In this document: piece after piece, positions 46,340-58,678 of the stretch
Layout: every line of letters starts with the position of its first letter
Numbering within the stretch: the first letter of the stretch is position 1
NCBI RefSeq assembly: GCF_002994745.2
Contig: NC_037090.1
Location: 14,806,001-14,870,000 of the forward strand
Length of the DNA stretch: 64,000 nt
Direction of reading: 5' to 3'
From: Rosa chinensis
Taxonomy: Eukaryota; Streptophyta; Magnoliopsida; Rosales; Rosaceae
The notes under the pieces: model-generated
Told to the model about the DNA's origin: nothing
The model's input: the letters and a program-made list of their open reading frames with translations, nothing else
The model's database searches: none
Translations under genes and position numbers: made by a program

Positions 46340-49300
46340 ATTATTTTACATTATCGACTGGATCGTCGTATAACATTAGTCCCAATTAGGCCAGCCCCTA
46401 TCATGCAACTCTTTGTCAAGCGCTGAAGAGTACGTGATGCATGATGGGCTCCAGGTACAGAACAAGCTTGAGAAGCTTTGTTTATCTGAACAGTAATATG
46501 AGGTGTGGGTTTCTCTGGCTTGTTTAAAACAAAGAATTCTACTATGGAAATGAAATTAATCCGTGGACCTAAAGATATAACACTGATTCTCACTAGTCAC
46601 TAGTTACTACTTCCCACGCGAGACCCAAAACAGAAGGCCGAAACACCTAAACTAGATAATGAAGATGAAGAAGCAGCAGAATGGTCAGGTCGGTGAAAAT
46701 GAAATAGTCTTGGGCATTAACAACCTATGCCAGTCCACTTCATCACACTAGCTAGTCCACCGTTAATTCACCATCTACCACCTACCACCTACCAACCTAG
46801 CTACTTTCAAAATTCTTGCTGAGCTTTTATGCACAAAGTTGGTTCGAGATCGAGTACGTCAATATCATTCAATTCGAGATCAGATCGAGTCAAATAATGG
46901 GCCTAATACACAGCAAATTTGTAATGCATAGTATAGAACATAAGTGGAATATAAAAACCTTCATAATTTCTAATATTGGTTATATTGTAGGATGTACAAT
47001 GGGACACTGGCTGCATCAATCCCTAGCGTGCAGCTCTTATCAAGAATTATAAACTGATTCTTCAAAACTAAAAAATTGCGATCGGATTATATATAAGCCT
47101 TAGGATTTATATATGTTTATGAATTGAAAGATACTTTGTGTATGGTACTCTTCTCCATAGATTTTTAGCACTGATCTATATATGGAATCATGCATGTTAA
47201 CACAAGAAGTGTGCTTAGAAGTATAAGTATGGTTATCAACTAATCGTTATGGTAAGTTTTTTCTACTGTTATTTTATGTCCACAAGGTTCGTACGTGCTT
47301 GAAATGGGAAGCAATAATAGTATAGAACCTTATTCCATTTATGAATGCCTGCAAAAGTATTACTGAACTTAACCTCTTGCCGACAGCTAGCTATCTGAGA
47401 ATTGTCAGAGCTATCTGTTACTAAAAGCAAAGATCCTGAAATATGTACCCTAGCTATGTTATAGTCACAGGCACTGCAAGAGCAGTAGTTCAAAATCTAA
47501 CTTTTGTCTCAAAATATTTTTGATCTCCATCATATATATCTCTTTTTATATTTTATTTATTTATTTATTTTGAATTCATCATCATATATATACACACACA
47601 CACATAATTTTCTTTTTCTGCAACAAAGTACTGAACTTAACCTCTTGCCCAAAGCTAGCTAGCTGAGAATTGTCAGAGATAGCTGCTACTAAAAGCACAG
47701 ATATATCCTAGCTCTAACTTAGTCACAGGCTTACAGCTACGGCAAGCAGCGGTTCAAATTCTAACTTTTGGCTGAAAATATTTTTGATCTCCTTCATATA
47801 TTGATATATACCTCTCTCTTTTAATTTTTCTTTTTTTTGGATACCATCGTATATATCTCTGTGAAATAACATTTTGCACCTTTTCCTCTCACTCAATTTT
47901 TACTTTTTCCTTAGTAAAGAAATCTCGCTTGGCACATTGTTGGTTCAAATTAACGCACTACTCAAGTGTATTTAAAGACAATGTCTTACTCAATACTACG
48001 TGATCACCAGCTCTAAAAATTTATCTCTTCTCAAATCGTATAGATAACGTATGAAAAAATGAATCGATTATTTCAAATAAAAGTATAAGTCGACGTACAC
48101 ACACAATATCAAGTGTTCGTATCTTTAATTTGAGGTAACAAAAATACATGTGATTGAGACCAAAATTGCTCTCATATCCGTCCCAAAAGTATGCAACTTG
48201 AATTTTAAGCCAATATATCAATATACATTGTGAGACAAGAATTGTAATAAGAAACTTAAAACTTATGGCAAAATTAATAGTTTAGGTTTTAACCAACAAG
48301 ACCAGCAGATGATCGCGATCAAGCTAGGGTTTTGACTTCTTGTACATATAGTAATTAATTAATTCAGTAATAAGATAAATAATAAAAAAAGGCAATGTAA
48401 TGAAAGTTTCTTTTGCAGCTCGTTGTAATTAGTAGCTAGTAATAGTACTACTAGTTAGGACTGGGACCAATATATATTGGTCAAATAGATAATCAAGTGC
48501 AGCTGTTTTCATCTGTTAGAAAGAGTTATGAAAGACTTAAGACCTATTTCCCTTTTTATGTAAATGGGCAAGCAGTCAAGGACAAGAAGAGAAGCAAATG
48601 AGGGGTCTGAGATCGACTTTGCTTTATTTCAGTAATGAGGCTTTATGAATAAGAAACAAATATTGGTTATTGTCCATGGTCCACTTTCAGCTTCGCCAAT
48701 CATGAAACATTCTAGAGCTATATCAAGTAGAAGCCTTATTATAGTTTTCAAAACTGGTCTCCATCTCCAACCTATATAAGCTAGCAAAAATATTTACCTT
48801 GGGCACCGATCTCTACACCAAAAAGCACATTCGAATTCATAACCACGTACCTTACTGTATTTTCTATAATATGCAGAACTAACCGTGCATTGATCTCGGT
48901 CTATTGGAACTACAGTTTGTATCTCAATTGATTTTGCAAGAGATCGATAGTACTCTTGAGAACGAGTAGTAAAGAACAAACTTCTTTGTAATGCTACATA
49001 TTGTTAAAGAAGATGTAAATGACTATAAAAGTAGCCATGAAAACAGCCCAAACCATATGCAAAATTAATAACCATAACTAAGCAGTCATAAATATTCATA
49101 GGCTTCATGTCATAAAGCATGAATAACCAGTCAACGTACATAATAACCATAACTAAGCAATGATAGTTGATCATATATAGGTTCATGTCATATTGTCATA
49201 AGCATGCATGACCATTTAGATTACAAAATAACCATAACTAACTGAGAGAATAGGTAATTAAAAGAAACAGTAGATCTTCAGATTCTGATTCTTCAAGACC

Positions 49301-49685
49301 CCAAACGGCCATAACCCCATCTGCATCAAAAGAGAAACCCCACAAATATAAGCTCAACATGCATATAATTAAAGAAGCGTCCAGTAAAATGTTTCTGTTA
49401 AACCTCTTGATGGAAATCTATGAGACTATGACGATGACGAGGAAAACTCTTAAGTAGAGTAAACTGTGATATATATATATATATATATATATTTGCCAAA
49501 AATCAATTGATATTGTTTAAAAGCCAACAAAACAAGGAAAGCCCCATTTTCATCATCGAAACAACGTTTTTCAGAAATACATGTGCATACATACGATGCT
49601 TTAGAAACTTGTAAATTAATGATCAATATATTTACGTAATGTTCTAACCAGAGAAATAGCTAGCCACGTACCTTGACGATCGAGA
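46340..49685. other. Intergenic DNA with diverged direct duplications
   Basis: A block of about 180 bp (47360-47545; TACTGAACTTAACCTCTTGC start) recurs at 47627-47805 with several indels. Near 49015-49235 the phrase AATAACCATAACTAA occurs three or more times. An (AT)n run lies at about 49470-49492. No gene is recognised in these 3.3 kb. Confidence 0.5.
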
Positions 49686-50069
49686 TTAGGCGACGCCACC
49701 GCCTCTGGCGTATGGGTAACCCCTACGCGCATCGCGAGCCATTCTGGTGGCAATGGAGTCATCAGTGTCAGTGTCTGATATGGGAGGTTCAACGTGGCCG
49801 ATCTCGCCACCCACGTCAGCAGGTCCAAGGTGCTGTTGCTGTGCTGCCTGTGCATTTTCAGGGTTTGCCGGAGGATCACCCACAGGGGTACCTTGGTGAA
49901 CGACGCCTACCCACTCTTCTTGTTCTTCAGCAGCAGCAACAGCCGCAGCCGCAGCCTGAGCGGCAGCCAAAGTGGCAGCAGCCTCAGCTGCAGCACGAGC
50001 AGCAGCGGTACGACTCCGTGTGCGACTGGCAATGGAGTCAGGTGGGGGAGCATACCCTTGATTTGCCAT
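49686..50069 (-). CDS. Alanine-rich hypothetical protein
   Basis: A 127-aa frame from the ATG at 50069. It has MANQGYAPPPDSIASRTRSR, then a long Ala-rich helix-like tract (about residues 20-50), an acidic QEEWVG, a Gln/Ala stretch, DTDTDD and a basic Gly-rich tail. Upstream on the minus strand are a duplicated 70-bp leader segment and a TATATATA-rich region near 50230-50245, so a promoter is possible. I do not recognise the family. Arg/Thr/Ser-rich RTRSRT starts occur in some retroelement gag proteins, so a gag leftover is an alternative. The codon use could be a chance product of GCN repeats. Confidence 0.4.
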   Translation of the reverse strand: MANQGYAPPPDSIASRTRSRTAAARAAAEAAATLAAAQAAAAAVAAAEEQEEWVGVVHQGTPVGDPPANPENAQAAQQQHLGPADVGGEIGHVEPPISDTDTDDSIATRMARDARRGYPYARGGGVA

Positions 50070-50080
50070 AATCGATCTTT

Positions 50081-50210
50081 GAGCTATCAACTGGTTTGAG
50101 TAATAAGAGGGCAAAAGGCCAATGAAACTTAGCTAGCTATCGATCTCTCTGAGCTATCAACTGGTTTGAGTAATAAGAGAGAAAAGGCCAATGATCGAAA
50201 CTCAGCTACT
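50081..50210. repeat. 70-bp tandem duplication
   Basis: GAGCTATCAACTGGTTTGAG starts at 50081 and again at 50151, followed in both by TAATAAGAG(G/A)G and AAAAGGCCAATGA. It lies in the probable leader of the Ala-rich frame. Confidence 0.8.
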
Positions 50211-50269
50211 TAGCTAGGGTTTATATACTAGTATATATAGTACTAGGCAGCTAGGTCAGTTCAATTGTT

Positions 50270-53050
50270 CAATAATATTAATAATATTGGTGAGGACATA
50301 TATGCAGGGGAAGAAGACACTTCGGTTCTTTGAAGTGGTTTTCTTTTTCAACTCTCTTAAAAAAGTGGTCCAGAGAATTAAATCGCGATCTGTAATTGTG
50401 GAAAGATCATAATTCAGTTCTATCTGCGTTCAGGTTTCCTTAAAAAGGAAAAGTGGGTATTTGACGAAATGGAGCACAGCAGTGGACAGTGAGATCACGT
50501 GGTAGCTATCTCTCTCTCTCTTCTGTCAATTCGATATTTCTAAACGAATTATTGAAATGAGATGGTTTGTTTGCGCTCCAATTTTAATTTGTTCTGTGTA
50601 CAGCAACCCTTCCATTTTCAGTTTTCACATCCACTACTACTGCTATTTTATTTAACTATTGTTATGCGTAGGGATTTAAATCTTTTTGAAATTGCTAAAA
50701 TTTTATAGTTTGAGTTCACCAATTTTGAGCGAAATTTACAATTCTTTTAAGAGTTAATTTTTACACACCAATAGTTTTTGATATTTCAATTGATAATTGA
50801 AATTTTCGTAAATTATAATATCAAAATTTCGAACCTTTTGTGCATGCATTGATCGCTATGCTACAATATGTCTGAGTAAGTATATAGTGTGCCCTGGTAA
50901 GTGGTAAACCCAAGACTACTAAAATGATTGAATATAATTAAACCAGTGTTTGCCATGTCAAGTAGGATCGAGGTCACTAATTGAATTTGGTTACATTTTT
51001 GTAATTGCTTTTATTAACGAAAGTGAATATGGAGATAGTTTGCAACCACACGTCCACCAAGTCCACAACCAAAACTTGTCAATGCTAGCTACTGTATCAA
51101 TTCGATCTTTATTGGTTTCTATAAATTGCTATCAATGAACTGCTACTAGAGACTGATATGCGCGCATCATAAATAGTATTCCATGTAGAGATCACATATC
51201 ATATAAGTCTATGCACGTACGTCTTTTTAATTAACATAGATATTTAATTACTAAGGGCCGGTGAAGAATTATGGTCAGAACAGTTACTTCTCCTTTGTTA
51301 TGATTATGGCGTCAGTTTTTCAGCAGGACCAAGTGTAAAATTGAAGTTATTTTGTGCAAGGATACTTGAAAATAATCAAGAGGCGTAGCCTTGGTACTAA
51401 TAATTTTGATTTCGATTGTATAAAGCGGTTTCAACTTCCAATCTAATTGGGTTGTTGTTGTTCTTTATCTAGAGGTTGTAATATCTAGATCCCATCGATG
51501 CATACATAAAATCAACGTTGATTTGATACATACGTAGGTAAAAAGACAATGTATGAATTGTGTGAGCAAGTCTTTCTTTGGTACATATGTTGAAGTATGA
51601 ATAAGACATATACAAATCATGTTTGTTGATCATTTATCTTCATGGTGATAATTAGGGTGGTTAGACCTTTTCATATAGTAGATTACTTCGTATGTGCTCG
51701 GCCCTTTCAATCTCTTAGGTATTCATGAGAGATTAGTAGTCGTGAAATCATAACTACCAACACCGAATTATGTACCTTATTTATGTGATTTTATGTTTAA
51801 ATCACAATATAAGCAGTAATTCTTACTGGCTAATTAATGTGTGAAATTGACAAATTATGTAAGTGCGAGTATTGCTTAATGCATGTCTTCTGAGTTGGAA
51901 AAAGAAGAAGAAGGAAAAGAGTCACTCGAGAAACTGAGATTGGTCAAATGTTTGTGAGGGTTTTGTGATTTATATCGATCAACTAGCAGAAAGAACAAGG
52001 AAAGTCGGAGTCATATTTGACTAAAGGGCAGAAGGCAAAGAAAGTTTGATCCTACTAGAAAAACTAGGTAATTTATTACTAATTGGCATCATATGTGAAA
52101 TTATGGTATGTTCGATTATATTAGGAACATGTGGTTTTCACATTACCTTGACGGTGTAGAGTTAAGATTTTTCGATCACCAACTTTTTATGTCCGGCCAT
52201 AAGTGATCGAAAGTGTCACATTTGATATGAAATAATTGATTTGTGAAAACATTCGACCCTAATTGACGGATTGAAGATACATGATTGACAAACCTTATTT
52301 ATCTGAATACATGCATCAGTGTATATATGTACATCAAAGATGCTAAGACTCCCGCAAATGATAGCAAGTTGCTAATTCCCACCCCCAAATTTCAATCTTC
52401 AAACTGCACAATTAGGAATTTAATAATATGAGAAATAAAATTATGATAATGTTTTAAGGAAGTAATTATATACATAAGAAAGTTGGTGGAATTTGATCAG
52501 TTTTGTACAACATGCAGTAAAATACTTGAGAGCTAGGTACATATAATTTTGAAGTAAGAAGTAATTAGAACCACATTGAAGAGCTGTACCAACCAAGTCG
52601 ACTTCCAGTCTTCAACCATTATTCCACTAGTAAACACACTTCACTGGAAAACAAGCAACAAGTAATTAGAACCACATTGAAGAGCTGTACCAATCAACCA
52701 TTATTCCACTAGTAAACACACTTCACTGGAAATTTTCATAAATTACCTGCAGGAAGATTTAAGAGCTACACCAACCAGCCATGTGCTATATATTAATCTT
52801 CAATTCTTTAAATCTTTGTGGTACTGTAATATTTTTTTATTTTTTTAATTTTTTTTTATGACATCTTTGTGGTGTAAATTCGAGTTGCTTTATTTTGCAA
52901 TTATCATAATTAGCCTTCTTAATTAAAGGTGATTTATAAAATTTTCTAGTATTTCAAGGTTATTTTCGTAAATAACAAACCCTATTCTCTTATAAAAATT
53001 TTCTTAACCGTTTAAGAAAAAACACAAATTATTTTTGGAGAAATTGCAAG
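50270..53050. other. Intergenic DNA with a 101-bp tandem duplication
   Basis: GTAATTAGAACCACATTGAA starts at 52561 and 52662. The second unit lacks about 15 bp of the first, ending near 52735. Otherwise AT-rich without recognisable genes. Confidence 0.5.
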
Positions 53051-53053
53051 TTC

Positions 53054-53100
53054 TGGGCCTTTCCCAAGGCCCAAACAGCCCACCTACGGATGTATATAAA
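53054..53100 (+). promoter_or_regulatory. Core promoter of the intact KRR1-like gene
   Basis: Three site II motifs, TGGGCC (53054-53059), GGCCCA (53068-53073) and AGCCCA (53077-53082), precede a TATA box TGTATATAAA (53091-53100), 91 bp before the ATG. Clustered site II motifs are typical of plant ribosome-biogenesis promoters and agree with KRR1 ancestry. A (GA)n run lies in the leader. Confidence 0.65.
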
Positions 53101-53190
53101 TCCCCCTCACACTCACACGGCGGTGAAGAAAAATAAGCCGAAACAAAAGCGCAGAGAGAGAGAGAGAGAGAGAGAGCTCTGAGAGTGACG

Positions 53191-55248
53191 ATGGAGATCG
53201 GCGCCGGTCACAAATCGAAGATGCCGTGCCCAAACTCCGAGCACATGGAGTCGGAAAAGTCTGAAGTGACCTCCTTCACCGAGTCATTCTCCAAATACCA
53301 CAGTTGAGTCACGTACTACGTAATTCGACGATCATAGCTAATTAACTTTCCTTAAAGACTTACACAAGTTAGTAAATTGTTTTGTGCAGTACCAAAGTTG
53401 AAAGATGCTTGGCCGGAGGTGGAATCGGCTTTACAAGAGCATGGAATTTCTTACACACTCAATCTGGTATGCATAAGAAATTTGTTCTTTCTACACCTAC
53501 CTAGCTAGCTTTGTTAATTCTACTCGATCTGGTTTACATTACATTACATTAATCAGTGGTTTATGTCAAATTATGACAGGCTGAGCTTTACATGACTGTC
53601 TCAACCACCCCAAGGACCAAAGATCCAGACATCATTCACAGGGCTAGGGAGATTATTGTGCTTCTGTCCAAAACTACTACTCCGACATATGTGGTACAAT
53701 TCAATTCACACATCCTTTTATTCTATAATTTGTGTTTTTATTTTTGTTTCTCTCACTCTAATTCTTTGGCAATAGCCTGTAAATAATGTTTTGCATCTTT
53801 ATTTAAAATATCATGCGTCTATGTTTACAGGCATTTCTTTTACAATTGATTTTAGGGATTCGAGTGCATAACATGTTCAACTCATCCAAATCTAGCGTAT
53901 AGTATTAAAAATGCAGAATAATTACAGTTTTATTTAACAACAGAATATAAACCTTCTCACCTGCAGTTCTAGGTATTTAGTGACAAATTGCAAAAGCCAG
54001 TATGTGTTGCAATTGGTTTTCTATTGACAACAGCCAGCTTTTGGTAGCTTGTTTTATCGACATTATATTTATTCCCCAAACCTGTAGATATTTACACTGT
54101 TTTGAATAAGGTGTTTATTCTCGTTCATTGACTGCAATCTTTAATCTAAGAAGGCAACAGCATATAAGCAGTATTTTCAAGGTGAATAGTAATCACACCT
54201 GTATTTGTTTTTGGTTGATTCAACACATTAATTTAAGCATTTGAAATAAGAAATTATGTTTATGTTGCTCTCTAGCTGTACCAAACTGCACATTTTTCTT
54301 TTTCTGATTAGAGTGCATAACGTTTTTATTTCAGGTAATTGATATATTGAATGGCGATATGCATCATGACCACATCAAAACTGGGTATCAAGAAGGTGGG
54401 CTTGCTGCAATACATGGGATCAAGAAGGTGGGTATTGCATTCTTCTTAGCTCTGCTGTCTTTGAAATTTTTTGCTGAACTTAATAAAGTAACATTTAAGC
54501 CTTTCCTCTAGTTGTGCAATCGTGATGCCTTTCAATTTTTAAAATGTAATTAGTTTGGTGATTCATAAGGTTTAGAGTTGAGTTATCGTTTAGTGAAACA
54601 GGTTAGAAAGGAAATAACATGAGCTATATGAGCCTTCACATAGTTGCTCTGCTGCATAACTACTCTTCTTCTCTCCGTAATAGAAGCTCTCTCATCTTCT
54701 AATCTCTAGCTGCTTCTTCTTTCTTTCTTTTTTTCTTTTCAGGAGCGATTTGATAAACGGAGGATCAGATTCTTTGAAAACGTAAAGGTACATAAAGTCC
54801 TATATTATGTCTTGCGATCTTCTAGACAAATGGAATAAAGAATGAAAGGATAAATAGGCATTCCTTATCTTCACTTTTTAGTAGGTACTTATCATGGTTA
54901 ATTCTCTCTGCTAACAATATAATTTGGATGCAGGACCTTGCATGCCTGATGAGTTGTCATCTGTATGTTAACGTAAGGTTACAATTCCTGTGTGATTCTG
55001 ATACATTATACATTGTGCACTTATTTTTCTTGTCTATACGATGAATATAATTTTTTTTAACATGTGCCAATGAACAGGGAAACACTGTGACTGCTGCGGG
55101 AACTTCACTTGAGCATGTAAAGCTGGTCAGAATGGTCGTTGAAAGGTGTTATGTTGAAAATGTGAATCCAGCAACTATTGTCAGTCGCTTAAAAATGAGG
55201 AAAGATATGCTTAATGTGGAGAGAAGGCTTCAAGCTTTGTTGATGTGA
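53191..55248 (+). CDS. Short KRR1-like KH-domain protein (SSU processome family)
   Basis: Seven exons (53191-53302, 53390-53466, 53580-53693, 54335-54427, 54743-54787, 54934-54972, 55078-55248), all GT-AG, mostly phase 0, give 216 aa with no stop. Matches to KRR1: DAWPEVESALQEHGISYTLN, MTVSTTPRTKDPDIIHRARE, a weakened middle (VIDILNGDMHHDHIK), ERFDKRRIRF (KRR1 has the KERFVKRRQ motif), GNTVTAAGTSLEHVKLVR and VVERCYVENVNPATIVSRLK. KRR1 works in the nucleolus in early 40S assembly. Typical plant KRR1 is about 390 aa; this protein lacks the whole Lys-rich C-terminal half and is strongly diverged, so it is a paralogue rather than the housekeeping gene. A new role, or early decay, is possible. Confidence 0.8.
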
Positions 55249-55499
55249 ATTGTTGTTATTTACGGGATTGTTATAAAAGATTAGCCTAATTAGTCAAAGT
55301 TAGTTTAAACTAACAATAAGATCAAACATATAACTATTAGCAGCGGCCATGTTGCTGGATTGATTGATGTAATGTAGTAGATTGCAATGCTTGTGGAAGG
55401 GTTGCTATTGTGATTGAAAGAACATAATGTAGTAATGATTTGAGTTTTATAACTTCTAATATATGAAGGTTTTATTTGACAATATCTTTTCTTCTGGTT

Positions 55500-56560
55500 A
55501 AGAAGTTGCCGGCTGCGTTGCACTCAAACTCCTCATGAGAACATAATTCATTGGGAAAAGGCAAACCAGGAACATGTTGTTCCAGCATGCCTTCCCTATG
55601 GCAGAACAGAAGAGAGCCTAAAGCTCTTGATGCCAACCTCAGAAGTCAGAAACTCGGCTTTCCGCATAATCCCTGATAAATATAATCTGCTGCCTTCTTT
55701 GTTTTTGACTAACATCAATTCAGGGGCTGTTGAATCACTTGAGCTTGGGTGTTTTAACATCAATTCAGGGGCTGTTGAATCACTTGAGCTTGATTCATTT
55801 GGTATTGCAATTATCCCGTCAAGTTTGGTACGTAAAGATCAGAAGATGAAGTTTTACAAAATAACAGCAAAGGCTGAATTACTTCAGTTTCAATTAGAAT
55901 TTCTTGCTTGCCTAGACATCTAATTGCATTCCAATTGCATCTGCTTTCTACTTCAGGTGAGTACATATGCTTTGTTTGTCAAGGATGTGCTTGAAGTTGT
56001 ATCTGATGCGGTCATTGTGCATGAAGCTGCAGCGTCTTGCATATACAGGCTAACCAAGGTACTTTTTTGTGCAAATGAAAACAGTAGTCAAGGTTTGCAT
56101 TGTTTGTGACTAGTTTGTCTGGCTGTTAATGAATGTATACTTATTATCCCTGTTTTCCTTATTAGTAGCAATGTAGCATACACTTTGTTTGAAAGAGATG
56201 TGATAAAAGCTATACTTATCTGAACATTATGAATGGAGTTAATCTATTGAGATAATTTCGGAAAAACTTTCTTTCTTCCTTACTGTAACATGTCAGATAG
56301 ATGCTGTTGAAATTATAAGTGCTACAAATGATTGATGAACAAATTAACAGTTTGTAACTGTATCTGGTTCTGTGAAAAAACAGGGTTTCTTGGACAACGA
56401 AAACGCTGCAACTTCCATAGATGACATTGAAGATTACTCTGACTTTGAAAGACCTGTAGAATCTGATAAGCGCTCAAGAAGAAGTTCTGGTAACCAGAAG
56501 TTCCGTTCTCAGAAAAGTAAGACCGATGATGAGTGGGAGCCGGAGCTCCCAATGGATTAC
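55500..56560 (+). pseudogene. Unrecognised gene remnant upstream of duplication copy 2
   Basis: Fragments on the + strand look exon-like. 55627-55860 translates to TSEVRNSAFRIIPDKYNLLP, with a 48-bp internal tandem repeat giving NINSGAVESLEL twice (about 55710 and 55758). After a TTCAG acceptor near 55956 it reads VSTYALFVKDVLEVVSDAVI and VHEAAASCIYRLTK. After CAG at 56383 it reads GFLDNENAATSIDDIEDYSD and KRSRRSSGNQKF. Conventional splice signals separate the pieces. I do not recognise the protein and find no start codon in context. It may be part of a longer gene whose 3' part is the duplicated segment that follows. Confidence 0.45.
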
Positions 56561-58678
56561 TCAACAAATACTTATTTTCCCATTGCCCCTTTCAAGAATT
56601 ATATCTTAGTATTGTTACATTAAATAATCATTTTACCCTTTTGCTATTGGTTGGAAGCTGATAAGGTGATAGCTTTTTGGAACTATGTTTTATGAAAGTA
56701 GGCATGCTTAACATATTCTGCTGAACAGTATACATGTAAAGGTAGATACGTGTGCTCTGGGGCACAAGTCATTCACAATGATGACACTAAAGATGTCATG
56801 CATTTGTGAAGTTCCATTGCAAGGGAGACTAGGTATCAGATTAGTTGCCCGGTTACGACCCCCCGCCGTTGTTCCAACTCATTGGAGCAGCTCAGAAACA
56901 TTCAGCAATAATTCTTAAGATAGATTTGCAAATCTGGTTTGTCATTTTAAATGACATTGAACTCATCCTCAGTCTATTCAAATTGCGGAGTTTATTTGAT
57001 TGCACCAGAGTAGGCCCAATTGAAACTGATAAAGCATGAATTTTCAAGAGATTGAAGTTTCCAGAGTGATAGATTTCAGTCCTTGATTATTTCCTACACC
57101 ACCTTGATTGGTGTTGTTCATCGTTTCTTTTGCTGGCAGAATGAGCACACCTTATTGCAGTCGGCACAGCGCGAGCCAATCATGCAATCTGCAATAATAA
57201 CTTGCGGCAATGCCAGCGTTGCAATTTTCTCCTACGCAAAACCCACTCTATCACAGCCTCTACTAATTTAGATGGATTTGCTGATCTCGTTTTTCATTTT
57301 AATTGACATTGAACTCATGCTCAATCTATTATATATTTAGTCTAAAAAGTGAATTATTGTAGTTTTTGTTTATTGGAGGACTAAGAGATGGCCAGACTTC
57401 AATGCATGAAGTTTCCAGATATTATCTCCGAACAACCTCGAGATGCGTTGGTGGTTGCTGCATTTACCCTTTCTGTTCACAATGGTGGAGATATGTCAGA
57501 AGCAGTGGACATAACCAGGACTATCACTAAACCACATGACGGTAGCTTTCATGAATTATTAGAACCGAAGAGTTTGGACTCTGAAGCATATAACAAAGAG
57601 GTTAAGGATCTTGAGGCATCTTTTAGGCTGGCACTCGATCATATGACTGATCAGCAAATTGTCTCAGAGGCCATGGCAGCGTACCCACAAGCACTGTTTC
57701 CTGATCTGGTCAGTGCAACCTTTCTCCCTTCCTGTTTGTGTGTACATCGTCGTCTTTGCATTTCATCTTAGTTTAAGGAGAACATGTAAAGGGCAAGTCT
57801 TATTTTATTCGATCTCAATTTGCTGCAGGTATTTATACCATGGGGATTATCTTTGAGGGTCTCCCAGATTTTCAGCTGTGTAAAAGTGGGTGGGAAGCTG
57901 GGATTTGTGGCAAAGCAAGGCAGCAAGATTGACTACGAGTCATTAGCTCAGGGCAGCCTGCCAGATGTTCGGCATATTTTTGCAAGATTCGTGTTTGATA
58001 CCATCTATCCTCTTTAGACTAGATCTTGATCATTCTCGTATATGAAATGCTTGATTGTGAGAAAATTTTGTAACATCAATCATAATATATACAAGGGAAA
58101 TCAGTTTTTTGTTTTTGTTTTTTGTTTTGTTTATTATTATACCTACAAGATTCTGTTGCAAGAGACTCGAATCATTCAATAGGATCTCAACAAAATGAAA
58201 ATAAGCCGACGTTACTCACAAAGATGGAGAGCAGTGAGAAAAATGTAGAATTCCTCTTTTCTTTTTCTGGTTCAGTAGCCTTCAGATGACCAGATGCAAC
58301 CACAGAGAAGATGTCCAGGAGCGAAAATGGGGAGGGGAAGCTAACACATGAACACCAACATCAGTCCCAGACTCCCAGTGAACCGAAACTAGCGAAAACA
58401 TTCGCAACGCAATCATGATAAACACTACGGTTCCAATCCATAGCAACCAACACGTCTTGCAATTGTGATCAAGCTAAAATTAGGATGGGAATTACAAGCT
58501 CAAGACTTCATTCTGAAAATAGGAAAATGCACTCACTTTTGAGGAAGTCTCCGACTCTCCATTTCTTCTACTACGTAACGGCTTCGTTAAACTTGAACAG
58601 CACCACAAATCGAAGCCGTAGAACTCAAATGTCGATGATGATCACATGGAGTTGGAAAGCTCTGGCCCTTGGTTGAAT
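56557..58678 (+). repeat. Segmental duplication, copy 2 (2.1 kb), cut by an LTR
   Basis: Direct copy of 41631-43750. The left junction falls within the unrecognised gene remnant (TTACTCAACAAATAC). The right edge is not the true duplication end: similarity stops exactly where a Gypsy-type LTR begins (58679, after GGTTGAAT), so more may lie beyond the insertion outside this window. Confidence 0.93.
57388..58017 (+). CDS. Unrecognised two-exon gene, intact copy
   Basis: Exon 1 57388-57708 and exon 2 57829-58017 (GT-AG, phase 0) give 169 aa. It starts MARLQCMKFPDIISEQPRDA, with an internal EAYNKEVKDLEASFRLALDH predicted helical and acidic, then exon 2 with VFIPWGLSLRVSQIF and the C-terminus FARFVFDTIYPL. 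No signal peptide or clear domain. The other copy (42469-43097) has a stop in exon 1. It may be an independent gene, or the 3' exons of the remnant at 55500-56560. No function is proposed. Confidence 0.5.
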
